A stretch of 64,000 nt of DNA from Thermococcus sp. Bubb.Bath (GTDB lineage: Archaea; Methanobacteriota_B; Thermococci; Thermococcales; Thermococcaceae), in the NCBI RefSeq assembly GCF_012027595.1, contig NZ_SNUR01000004.1, forward strand, positions 105,196 through 169,195. Direction: 5' to 3'. Under the pieces are notes generated by a model, which saw nothing but the letters and a program-made list of their open reading frames with translations, had not been told where the DNA came from and did no database searches. This document shows positions 9,001 to 17,009 of this stretch, one piece after another. Numbering within the stretch: the stretch's first letter is position 1; the number at the start of each line of letters is the position of its first letter. The translations under genes were made by a program, and so were the position numbers.

Positions 9001-9893
9001 AGGGACATCCTGCCCCACTCAACGTTTATTGTTTCAGGGGTGCGGTAGATGAAGGCACCCTCTCCCTTGTGGACGTGCTTCCTCGTGGAACCCGGAGGAA
9101 CACCACTGGTCTCGTAAACAAGGCTCTGGACGTCGGGGTCGTGGTAGAGGAGCAGAAGCGGACCGGCCAGGTTGAGGAGGGAATCGAGGGCGTACTCGCT
9201 GGCAACAACCGTGATCCTCTTCAGCATCGGCCTCGTGAGAAGCGGCAAACCTGCGCCACCTGCTGACGTGTAGGTCAAAACTGCCGCATCGTTCAGGCAG
9301 ATCATTGTTTTCCTCCTCTTTTCGAGGGCAGCCGCAAGAACGAGGAAGGCGGTGCCGACGAGCGTTATGCTGTGGGGTTCCCAAGGTTTATAAGGACGCT
9401 TTCGCCGAGTTCCGGAACGTCACCGGAATAGAGGAGCTGATCTATGGCCGTGTAGCTCTCGGCTATTACTTCGGAGTACTCCTCACTGGCCTTAAGGGCC
9501 CCGGGGACGCTTTCGACCTTGCCGGAGAGGATGTCGGAGTAGAGCCTCTCCGTGAGCGCCCTGTCTAATCCGTAAACCGTCTGTACTATTGTGGTGGCCG
9601 TGTAGGGATCGAAATAACCCTCAATCGCAAACTTTATGGGGTCGAGGCCGCTAGGCTTAGTGTCTTCAACTTTCAAAACGGTGTCGAAGCCCTCTCTGGG
9701 AAAGGTGCCCTTCGTATCAAAGACTGTCACGGAGTAGTCTTTATCCCGGTAGGCTCTGGCAAAATAGCCCACAGCATTATCAGGGAAGTCATCCATTCCG
9801 AAGACCTTTAGAGTTCTTCCGTGATAAACGGGATCGTAGAAAACGTCCCCCCTTCTCTCTCAAAGAGCCTGACCGCTACCCGCTGTGCTTCAT
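8997..9893 (-). pseudogene. Disrupted gene of unknown function (three frameshifts)
   Basis: No single frame covers this gene, but adding one base in each of three homopolymers gives an uninterrupted 299-codon frame. The runs are C3 at 9879-9881, C6 at 9847-9852 and G4 at 9374-9377, all in + strand coordinates. The start is ATG at 9893, preceded by GGTGG and a TATA box (TTTATATG, 9930-9923). The joined protein reads MKHSGVAVRLFEREGG, then DVFYDPVYHGR, and after the last junction LGNPHSITLVGTAF. I do not recognise the family. Either the gene is decaying or the sequence has indel errors in G/C runs. Confidence 0.6.
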
Positions 9894-9960
9894 GGAACCA
9901 CCGTGCAGAATTAGGAGGGCATCATATAAACGGCTTCCGGTGTGAAAAAAAGAGGAAGAG

Positions 9961-9983
9961 ATCACTCCTCCGGCTTCGGGAGG
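9961..9983. repeat. Left 23-bp direct repeat of the toxin island
   Basis: This 23-bp sequence, ATCACTCCTC then CGGCTTCGGG then AGG, recurs identically and in the same orientation at 14415-14437, where it is the last codons and stop of porB. Read on the minus strand both copies are followed by a T-rich tract. It may be an attachment-site duplicate or a copied porB 3' end and terminator. Confidence 0.7.
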
Positions 9984-10037
9984 TGGCCCCCTCATCAGAT
10001 TCCCTGAGGACAGCATTCATTGAAGGTCTTAAGGTAG

Positions 10038-10844
10038 CTAACCTTCTGTTTGTGCTTTGAAGTACTCTTCCGCCCGCTTAATGAGGAACTCGTCCTCAAC
10101 CTTTTCTCCAATGCGCTTGAAGACCACCTTACCTGGGCTGAACCAAGTCTTGTCCTCCAGCAAGTCCTGATAGCACTCCTCATCCACTAAGTCACTCCCC
10201 CTCACTGAAACGAGGATCTTGTACTCACCCAGGCTTTTTATTAGAACTTACTCCCTTTCATCATCCACATCAATCAACTCGTACAACCCATTCTCTAAGG
10301 TTAGAAAGTCGTTCCTGACAATGGTAACGCCTGAAGGGAGTATTCTCTTCCTCTCTTCAACGATGGAGACGAACTCCATGAGGAGGAGGTGCAAGTCATC
10401 CTCCTTCAAACCAACCATGGTGAGATCAGTAGTATCATTATATCCAGCAATCATGAGGACCCCCCACTTCAGGAAGGGTTTTAAAAACTCCAACAACTCG
10501 CTGGACTTCACAAACGTCCACGAGTACCGTGAGTGCGGGTTGAGTTCCAAGAGAGAATAACTCCCGACCTTGAACAGTTTTAGGTCAAAGTAATCCACGG
10601 ATCTACGGTTCACGTCTGCAGCAGTTTTTAAGGGCTCGTTCGGCCATAATCCTCCTTTCTTGATTAGGATTACCGGGTATTTCAAGAGCCCAGCCTTTTG
10701 AAATTCCCGCCATTCTAACTTCATTCTCTCCCTGTCAAAATAGTCCGGTTCCCTAAGCCTGACTTTAAAATTCGAACTAACGAACCGCTCAACCTCCTCT
10801 GGAGTCTTGTCAAAAACAAAACAGAGAAAGTACTCCACCCCCAT
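10038..10844 (-). pseudogene. Island gene of unknown function interrupted by an in-frame TAA
   Basis: The reading frame from ATG 10844 runs for 198 codons to TAA at 10250-10248, then continues open in the same frame for 69 codons to TAG at 10040-10038. The downstream part (VLIKSLGEYKILV and on) looks like ordinary coding sequence and has no ribosome binding site or good start of its own. A single nonsense substitution is the simplest reading. RBS AGGTGAT precedes ATG 10844; GTG at 10853 is an alternative start. No family is recognised. It is the last gene of the AT-rich island and may be a companion or immunity gene. Confidence 0.55.
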
Positions 10845-10905
10845 CAGCATCACCTCTAAGTAAATTCTGAATCATGGTACTCGATTGAAACTTCAACCCC
10901 GTATT

Positions 10906-11409
10906 TCATCTTCGCCTCTTTAACAGCTTTTTCGCGAGCTCTTTAATCCTATCCAGTCCCGTCAGGTAAGTCTCATCCTTCGTCCCCTTCAGGTACCCCT
11001 CAAGGAACTCTAGTGCAGCTTTCACGTATTCTCTGACTTCGACCCTCTCCCTGCCAACCAATCGGTCGTCCTCAAAGGCCTCAATGAGCAGGTAATCGCC
11101 CTCTTTCTTGAACACCACAGGAGAAATCGGCTCGTAAGTGCCGAAACTCACCCTGAGTTCCCTGTCCCTGCAGTTCTCCCATATTCCCCTTCTCTCATCC
11201 TCCTCAAACTTTTCAAGCACGTAGGGAATTCCATCACACGATGCCACCGCGAAGGTTGCTGTGGCGAGGATTGCCGCCAGAGCTTGCACAATGTAGCAGG
11301 CGGCCCACACAATCCGCTTTCCATTCACCTCTATAATGATCCAGGCCCCAAATCCTTCTGATTCCTTCAACTCTTCAAGAGGGAAATCAACTGAAAATCT
11401 AACTGGCAC
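10906..11409 (-). CDS. Island companion protein C, putative immunity protein
   Basis: A 167-aa protein of unrecognised family. Its centre, LRVSFGTYEPISPVVFKKEG, matches the centres of the proteins at 11823-12464 and 12482-13143 (pattern L-x3-[FL]-G-[TS]-[YF]-[ED]-P, then K-x-G about ten residues on). It lies directly after an orphan toxin-like domain (11459-11815), the usual place of an immunity gene. The N-terminal part has a hydrophobic stretch (AACYIVQALAAILATATFAV) that may be a buried helix or a membrane segment. GTG 11409 is preferred because AGGGGTGAT precedes it. The immunity role is inferred from position and paralogy only. Confidence 0.6.
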   Translation of the reverse strand: MPVRFSVDFPLEELKESEGFGAWIIIEVNGKRIVWAACYIVQALAAILATATFAVASCDGIPYVLEKFEEDERRGIWENCRDRELRVSFGTYEPISPVVFKKEGDYLLIEAFEDDRLVGRERVEVREYVKAALEFLEGYLKGTKDETYLTGLDRIKELAKKLLKRRR

Positions 11410-11458
11410 TAAGATCACCCCTGCCTGTTCTCTTTAAAAAATTTAAAGGTGTAGTCGA

Positions 11459-11815
11459 TTAGTCCAAGTATGCTGTAATGAATTTGTAAATTCCACGCAC
11501 CCTATCGTACGATAGGATGACTCTAACCTTTCTGCCTACCCATTTGCCCTTGAAATATCCAAACCTCTTTTCGATTACAAACTTTTGGGGAGTATGCTGA
11601 GGGTCACTACAGTCTATTTTTCCGTTCGTTACAGTCTCTGCAATCAAAGAAAGGATGAATTCTGCACTCCAGTCCGAGGGGAAGAGTGTGGGATCTCTTT
11701 CCCATGGCAGTTTTTTGCCTAGTATATGACGTCCTATAAAGTGCTTGGCTCCATATCTATCATTGCCTTTCTCGATTATGACATCCCCTTCTGGGAAGTA
11801 GCTAACTTTTTGCAT
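11459..11815 (-). CDS. Orphan putative nuclease toxin domain (BECR-like)
   Basis: A 118-aa protein starting at ATG 11815, 7 nt after the upstream gene stops. It aligns with the C-terminal domain of the 13203-14175 gene over its whole length: YFP-x-GDVII, GAKHFIGRHIL, I-x-C, VIEK, RVIL and a final YKFITAY. The H-x4-H-type start, the basic middle and the aromatic-hydrophobic-TA end resemble the BECR (barnase/EndoU/colicin E5-D/RelE) nuclease fold found at the tips of polymorphic toxins. It has no signal peptide or delivery region, like the orphan toxin tips found behind bacterial CDI and polymorphic toxin genes. The fold assignment is a pattern judgement. Confidence 0.6.
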   Translation of the reverse strand: MQKVSYFPEGDVIIEKGNDRYGAKHFIGRHILGKKLPWERDPTLFPSDWSAEFILSLIAETVTNGKIDCSDPQHTPQKFVIEKRFGYFKGKWVGRKVRVILSYDRVRGIYKFITAYLD

Positions 11816-11822
11816 TGACTTT

Positions 11823-12464
11823 TCACTTTAGGGCATATCTCATCATTATCTTTAACCACTGAACCCTGGGGCGTAAGACTCCTAGCACGGTGTGCATCTT
11901 CAAGATTTCTTCAACATTGTGGATTCCACTCAAGAGATCATTTTTAATGTTGTCCACGTATTCATTGGCATTTATATGGATGGTTGTCTTATTATCAGAT
12001 GATTTTATTTCGAGAACGTTTCCTTGCTTGTGGAGGAAATATGTTCTTGTTGGCTCAAACGTCCCAAAGAGCAATTTGAGAGAACCATTTCTGAACATTG
12101 ATCTCTCTATGTCAACAGTTTTTAACGGATTAATATCCAAAGGAAAAGCCGAGAGGCTTTTAATGCCGTTCTTTCCCTTTTTGACATACACTAAGGACAG
12201 GATAACGTCTTCGAAGAAGTGAAATAAATTCCCAATAGCAGGGGCTATAAGCTCGACATCCTCAATTTTCAGGCCGTATCTAACTCCATATTCAAATCCC
12301 CTTAAAATAATGTCTCCCAGGAGCTTGTTGAAATCTTCTTCGTCTCCTTCTTTTACGGACTTGCTATAAGTTTCAACGGTATCTAAAAGTGATGATAAAA
12401 CAGCTTCCCTTAGATAGCTAGTATCTGGGAGAGTGTACCAGAGCTTAACTCTCGCCTTTGTCAT
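11823..12464 (-). CDS. Island companion protein B, putative immunity protein
   Basis: A 213-aa protein of unrecognised family. LKLLFGTFEPTRTYFLHKQG (about residues 127-146) is the same motif as in the two other companion proteins of the island, followed by a helical C-terminus. It starts at ATG 12464 after GAGGTGTTGTC and sits between a toxin/companion pair and the orphan toxin domain. The region is clearly richer in A and T than the flanking metabolic genes, which suggests transfer. It may protect against the toxin domain or bind another variant. Confidence 0.6.
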   Translation of the reverse strand: MTKARVKLWYTLPDTSYLREAVLSSLLDTVETYSKSVKEGDEEDFNKLLGDIILRGFEYGVRYGLKIEDVELIAPAIGNLFHFFEDVILSLVYVKKGKNGIKSLSAFPLDINPLKTVDIERSMFRNGSLKLLFGTFEPTRTYFLHKQGNVLEIKSSDNKTTIHINANEYVDNIKNDLLSGIHNVEEILKMHTVLGVLRPRVQWLKIMMRYALK

Positions 12465-12481
12465 GACAACACCTCTAAGAT

Positions 12482-13143
12482 TTACTGTTCGGCCTCAATT
12501 CTGCTTTTCAGGTTTTTTAGAAGACTTTTGTAATCATTAATAAGTTCTCTGTACTCTTGAATGCCATTTCTATCAAATATATGGGCGCAAGACTCTAACT
12601 CTCTAATCGCATCATTGGCAACTTTAGTTGTAACATTTAAGAATTTCCCAAGGGAAGATTGCATACTTTCCTGTAGTCAATGTTCACAAAATAAACGTAT
12701 CCATCTTTTTTAAACGCGTAGACAACTACCGTTGGATCGTAACTTCCAAGAAAAGATCTCAAAAACAATTTGGAAGTTAATTCAGTAAATTCTTGCCCTA
12801 ATAACTGTTTTAACACTTTAATCTCCTCATAAAGCCAGTCTGGAAGCTCTTCTAAGCTGTTAAAGCTCCATCCATAGGATTTCATATTCTTGGGAACTTC
12901 TCCAGTTATAGTATAAAATGCAAATCTAAAAAGCTCGTAGAGGAATTCATTGAAGTTAACGGTTGCATTAAAGATCTCTTTCCCTTGGCAGTATATAAAA
13001 ACATCGTACTCGCTAAGGGCCATCTCGATTATTGACTCATTTGGATATCCATATTCTTTTCCTTCTGTTATTGCTTCTTTCACCATCTTTTCTAATGGTC
13101 CAAAGGGTTCGTCAAGTCTGAAAGTGATTTTGAATTCTACCAT
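12482..13143 (-). pseudogene. Island companion protein A, frameshifted
   Basis: The frame from ATG 13143 ends after FKKDGYVYFVNIDYRK and a short unrelated tail. A second frame (12482-12664) continues with a helical C-terminus like those of companions B and C. Adding one A in the AGGAAAG run near 12670 joins them into a single 220-aa protein. The central LRSFLGSYDPTVVVYAFKKD carries the shared companion motif. It follows toxin gene 13203-14175 directly, as an immunity gene would. If the indel is real, the C-terminal 60 residues are lost; if it is a sequencing error, the gene is intact. Confidence 0.55.
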
Positions 13144-13202
13144 CCGCATCATCCCTTGTGGTCGTGTAACAAAAATAAAAATTTTAGTAGTTTAGGTACC
13201 AT

Positions 13203-14175
13203 TCAGTCCCAATCTACTGGATGTGCTGTCACTATCCTGTAAAGATTATCGGACACCTTTCTAATAACCACCCGTAGCTTGTTCTTAGCGCCGAGCCCAT
13301 AGTAATACTTTTCGAGGACTACCTCATTTGGTGGATTGCTTCTGCCGCAGTTTATTTCGCTAGTTTCAATGGTCTCTTTGAGCATCTGAAGTAGCATGTC
13401 TGCGGTTAGGTACTTAAATTTTGACTTGTATTGCCATTTTTCTTCTAAGATGTGCCTTTCAATTATGTGCTTTGCTCCATTCTTGTCAATAATGACGTCC
13501 CCCCTGGGAAGTAGCCTCCGCAACTGTATCTTCCTTTGAAGCGGACCCTAAAACTTTTGTACTCCCTGTCAAACTCCTCTGCAAGCTTTTTAGCATTGTT
13601 AGCGTCCCAGCCATTTAAGTACGCTTGTGCCAAGAGCACTCCATATTCCTTCGGTGAAAACAAGTCTTCTACAGCCTTGACGTCGTCCCTGTTTATTTTT
13701 ATAACGGGGACTACGATCACTGCCTCTTTTTTAAGACCCCACCATTCTTTCTTAATATACCCATAGCCGATTTCTGCTTCGCTTCCCCAGAAGTTTGTCT
13801 TAACGCCCTTTGCAAGCTCCTGCCCATTGTAATTAATCTTATCTGGGAGCTCACTTACAAAGCCTTCAGTGAACTCACTGACAGGTTTTGAGTACAGGTA
13901 CTTGGCAATCATGGCCAAGATGCTCCCTACTGCAACTATCCAGCCTATGCCGGGTACAAAAGCACCCACAAACGGTTCTACTACGACTGTGGCTCCTCCA
14001 AACTGCAGTCTAATTTCCTCTCCCGGCTTTACCCCTGGTTAACTCCTGGCGGAATCCCAACGTCACCAGCTGGAGGTTTAACCGGCTGCACAACGCTCGC
14101 TACAACGCTCGCACTGCTGACCGTTAAGCCCAGGATCAAAAACCCAAAGAGGAGAGCAAGGGCTTTCTTCCACAT
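13203..14175 (-). pseudogene. Secreted putative polymorphic toxin with BECR-like tip, frameshifted twice
   Basis: The gene starts at ATG 14175 (RBS GGAGGTGT) with a signal peptide (MWKKALALLFGFLILGLTVS). It reads in one 324-codon frame if one base is added at each of two runs: C4 at 14032-14035 and C6 at 13499-13504. The middle has a hydrophobic segment (VPGIGWIVAVGSILAMIAKYL). The C-terminal 105 residues (GDVIIDKNGAKHIIERHI to RIVTAHPVDWD) are paralogous to the orphan domain at 11459-11815. The architecture of signal, linker and nuclease-like tip followed by a companion gene is that of a polymorphic toxin. A TATA box (CTTTTTAAG, near 14222) precedes it. Confidence 0.55.
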
Positions 14176-14393
14176 TCCATACACCTCCAGACATGTGCAT
14201 TGAATAATTATGCCAGGATCTTAAAAAGTTTACTGTGTAAAGTTTAACATAAAGATGGCAACAGAGTTTAAATCAAACTTCTAAAAGTTCAAAAAATACA
14301 ACCCTCACAAACAGGATATTCCTGTGACATGGAAACTTGCTTAAAGAAACCCCTCAGTGAGACCTCAAGAAACTACGCGGTATTGAAAATTTC

Positions 14394-14415
14394 AGAAAAG
14401 GTCAAAAAGAGAAAA
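14394..14415 (-). terminator. Terminator of the POR/VOR operon
   Basis: On the minus strand the porB stop is followed by TTTTCTCTTTTTGACCTTTT, three T runs in about 20 nt. The porB 3' end just before it can form a short CCTCC/GGAGG hairpin. This would end the long gamma-vorDAB-porDAB transcript. Confidence 0.5.
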
Positions 14416-14437
14416 TCACTCCTCCGGCTTCGGGAGG
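14415..14437. repeat. Right 23-bp direct repeat, within the porB 3' end
   Basis: Identical to 9961-9983. On the minus strand it encodes the last residues of PorB (LPKPEE and the stop), so porB keeps its own 3' end. The two copies bracket the AT-rich toxin island (9984-14414), as expected if an element integrated at the end of porB and duplicated or carried the site. Confidence 0.7.
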
Positions 14438-15411
14438 GTGACGTCAACACCGAGGGTCTTCCACATGGCCTTGATCTGCTCGCGCATCTCGTCTATCGCT
14501 TCCGGCCTCTTGAAGAGGTGCTTAAACCTGCCCTGCGGCTTGAGGTACTCCTCGATGGGCTTCTTGAACTCGATGGCGACTATTCTGCCCCCCTCGCGCT
14601 TGACCTTGGCGCCTCCTCCAGGCGGCTGGATCTTGATGTTGAAGAAGTCGCCGTTCTCGATCTCGAAGAGCGGCCAGATGCCGGTCTCGATGGCGAGCCT
14701 GGCTATCTCGACGCCCTTTTCGAGCGGGGTCTTCCATCCGGTCGGGCAGGTGCAGTGCATCTGGACGAACGCCGGCCCGTCAACCTTAGCGGCTTTCTTG
14801 ACCTTCCTCACAAGGTCGAAGGGGTTGCCTATGCTCGCGGTGGCGACGTACGGAACCTGATGGGCGGCGGCGATAAGTGCCACCCACTTCTTGGGCTTGT
14901 CCTCACCGATTGAGTACTTTCCGGGCGGGGAGGTGGTTGTCCAGGCACCGTAGGGGGTCGAACTTGACCTCTGGATTCCAGTGTTCATGTAAGCCTCGTT
15001 GTCGTACATGACGTAAACGACGTTGTGCCTCCTCTCGAGCATACCGCTGAGAGCCTGCATACCGATGTCTGCGGTTCCACCATCTCCACCGAAGGCAAGA
15101 ATCTTGCCCTTCCTGCCGAGCTTCTTCCAGGCTGCCTCAATACCACTGGCTGCAGCGGCTGCGTTCTCGAACGCCACGTGAACCCATGGAGCTCTCCAGG
15201 CGGTGTAGGGGAAGACCGCACTAACAACTTCCATACATCCGGTGGCGTGGGCTATGGCGAAGGCGTTCGGATCTCCAAACTTCTCCTCCATGGCCTCGCT
15301 GAAGGCCTTGGTGACGAGTTTCATACCAGTGGCACAGCCACAGCCCGCACAGGCGGCGTGACCCGGTGCCCAGTACTCGCGAGTGGTAATCGGGGGTTTC
15401 CTAACGGCCAT
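14416..15411 (-). CDS. porB: Pyruvate:ferredoxin oxidoreductase beta subunit
   Basis: A 331-aa thiamine-diphosphate-binding subunit. The N-terminus [14 protein letters not shown] and the CAGCGCA motif, GDGGTADIG with the TPP/Mg site, and [16 protein letters not shown] are characteristic of archaeal PorB. The ATG at 15411 follows GAGGTGAGGAAA; the GTG at 15420 is part of that ribosome binding site. With PorA, PorD and the shared gamma subunit it oxidises pyruvate to acetyl-CoA, CO2 and reduced ferredoxin. It is the last gene of the operon, and its 3' end is one copy of the island-bounding repeat. Confidence 0.95.
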   Translation of the reverse strand: MAVRKPPITTREYWAPGHAACAGCGCATGMKLVTKAFSEAMEEKFGDPNAFAIAHATGCMEVVSAVFPYTAWRAPWVHVAFENAAAAASGIEAAWKKLGRKGKILAFGGDGGTADIGMQALSGMLERRHNVVYVMYDNEAYMNTGIQRSSSTPYGAWTTTSPPGKYSIGEDKPKKWVALIAAAHQVPYVATASIGNPFDLVRKVKKAAKVDGPAFVQMHCTCPTGWKTPLEKGVEIARLAIETGIWPLFEIENGDFFNIKIQPPGGGAKVKREGGRIVAIEFKKPIEEYLKPQGRFKHLFKRPEAIDEMREQIKAMWKTLGVDVTLPKPEE

Positions 15412-15421
15412 TTTCCTCACC

Positions 15422-16606
15422 TCACAGTATCTCCTTCCTGAGGCCTATCCAGTTGACCTCATCAACCTTTTCACCGTTGAGGGCTTTTCTGCTTATCTCA
15501 AGGACTTCGTCAAGGTTCTGGAACGTGACGTCCCTTCCACCGAGTCCGAGTATAAAGTCGAGGATTATTGGCTTCTCCTTTTCGTTTATGAGGGCCCTGC
15601 TGAAGTCTTGGAAGAGTGCCCCGCCGACGCTGAAGGTTATGTTCTTCTCAAGGAGGGCGAGGACCTTCGCCTTCTTTGCCAGCTCTCTAACTTCCTCGGT
15701 CGGGAACGGCCTGTAAACGGTGAGCTTCGCGGCGCCGGCCTTGATTCCCTGCCCGCGGAGGCGGTCAACATAGTCCTTAACTGTCCCGGCGAGGGAACCC
15801 ATCGTGACGAAGATTATCTCGGCGTCATCAGTGCGGTACTTCTCAATCTTCTGGTATTTCCTCCCGAAGGTCTTCTCAAACTCCGCGAAGACCTCGTCGA
15901 TGACCTCCTTGGCGTTCTCGTTGGCCTGCCAGACTGTGTATCTCGCTTCCATGTAGTGGGCCGGGAAGGCGAGGGTGCCCTGCGTTATCGGCCTCTCCGG
16001 GTCGAGGTAGGCATACTTCGGCTCGTACTCGCCGAGGAACTCGTCAACGACCTCCTGGTCGGGTATCTCAACCGGCTCGACCGTGTGGGTGAGGATGAAG
16101 GCGTCGAAGCCGACCATGGCCGGTAGGAGAACGCGCTCGTCCTCAGCCACCTTGAAAGCCGCGAGGATCAGGTCAAGGGCCTCCTGGTTGTTCTCGGCGT
16201 AGAACTGGAGCCACCCAGTATCCCTCTGGCTAATGCTGTCCTGCCAGTCGTTCCAGATGTTGATTGGGGCGCTGAGTGAGCGGTTTCCAACTGCGACCAC
16301 TATCGGAAGGCGCATTCCCGCCGCTATGAAGAGAACCTCGTGCATCAGGGCAAGACCCTGGGAAGCAGTTGCGGTGAATGTCCTAACTCCAGCAGCTGAG
16401 GCACCGACACAGGCGGAGATGGCGGAGTGCTCGCTCTCAACCTTAATGAACTCCGCATCGAGCTCTCCGTTGGCGACGAACTCACTTATCTTCTCGGGAA
16501 CGAGGGTCGAAGGTGTAATCGGGAAGGCCGCTATGACCTTGGGCTTGGCGAGCTTTGCGGCCCAGGCGGCAGCCTCGTTCGCTTTCATAACGGTTCTTAT
16601 CGGCAT
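15422..16606 (-). CDS. porA: Pyruvate:ferredoxin oxidoreductase alpha subunit
   Basis: A 394-aa subunit with [18 protein letters not shown] near the N-terminus, [17 protein letters not shown] and SQGLALMHE, the conserved alpha-subunit blocks. It forms the active site together with PorB. The ATG at 16606 follows GAGGTGGTGAAA, so the GTG codons just upstream are read as ribosome binding site. It sits between porD and porB with short gaps, and is a clear paralogue of vorA upstream in the same operon, consistent with duplication of a DAB gene set. Confidence 0.95.
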   Translation of the reverse strand: MPIRTVMKANEAAAWAAKLAKPKVIAAFPITPSTLVPEKISEFVANGELDAEFIKVESEHSAISACVGASAAGVRTFTATASQGLALMHEVLFIAAGMRLPIVVAVGNRSLSAPINIWNDWQDSISQRDTGWLQFYAENNQEALDLILAAFKVAEDERVLLPAMVGFDAFILTHTVEPVEIPDQEVVDEFLGEYEPKYAYLDPERPITQGTLAFPAHYMEARYTVWQANENAKEVIDEVFAEFEKTFGRKYQKIEKYRTDDAEIIFVTMGSLAGTVKDYVDRLRGQGIKAGAAKLTVYRPFPTEEVRELAKKAKVLALLEKNITFSVGGALFQDFSRALINEKEKPIILDFILGLGGRDVTFQNLDEVLEISRKALNGEKVDEVNWIGLRKEIL

Positions 16607-16616
16607 TTTCACCACC

Positions 16617-16934
16617 TCACTTGCTCTCCCTAACCATGACTATGGCATCAACCGGGCACTCGTTGGCGCAGATGCCACAGCCCTTACAGTAGTCGTAGTC
16701 GAAGACCGGGTAGTTCTCCTCGTCAAGGTATATAGCCGGCTCCGGGCAGTAGATGTAGCAGAGAAAGCACCTAGTGCACTTGTCCCTGTTGAACTCCGGC
16801 ATGAAAACTCTCCAGGAGCCGGTCTTGTTGATTACGCTGCTTCCCGGGATGGTTGCTATCGCACCGGGCGTCATCTTTTCGCTGTACTCCTTAGCAACCC
16901 TCTCTATGTTCTCCTTAAACGGGCTCTCAGCCAT
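16617..16934 (-). CDS. porD: Pyruvate:ferredoxin oxidoreductase delta subunit (ferredoxin)
   Basis: A 105-aa two-[4Fe-4S] ferredoxin subunit with CTRCFLCYIYCPEP and CKGCGICANECPVDAI. It carries electrons from the thiamine site to external ferredoxin. The ATG at 16934 was chosen (GAGGTGATACAT precedes it); an upstream in-frame extension would run into the vorB-porD gap. It is the first gene of the porDAB set. Confidence 0.95.
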   Translation of the reverse strand: MAESPFKENIERVAKEYSEKMTPGAIATIPGSSVINKTGSWRVFMPEFNRDKCTRCFLCYIYCPEPAIYLDEENYPVFDYDYCKGCGICANECPVDAIVMVRESK

Positions 16935-17009
16935 ATGTATCACCTCTAGTGAGTTATGGAACGGAAACTTAAACTTTACGTGGACACGAAAGTGTAACAA
17001 TGAAAAGGC

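Noticed and set aside
9034..9384. A 116-aa minus-strand frame rich in Arg and Pro
   Set aside because: It is a shadow in the wrong frame over the C-terminal part of the frameshifted gene 8997-9893.
10248..10250. Recoding of the in-frame stop as selenocysteine or pyrrolysine
   Set aside because: The codon is TAA, while selenocysteine uses TGA and pyrrolysine TAG.
12482..12664. A separate 60-aa gene
   Set aside because: Its helical sequence matches the C-terminal tails of companions B and C, so it is better read as the end of companion A after a one-base indel.
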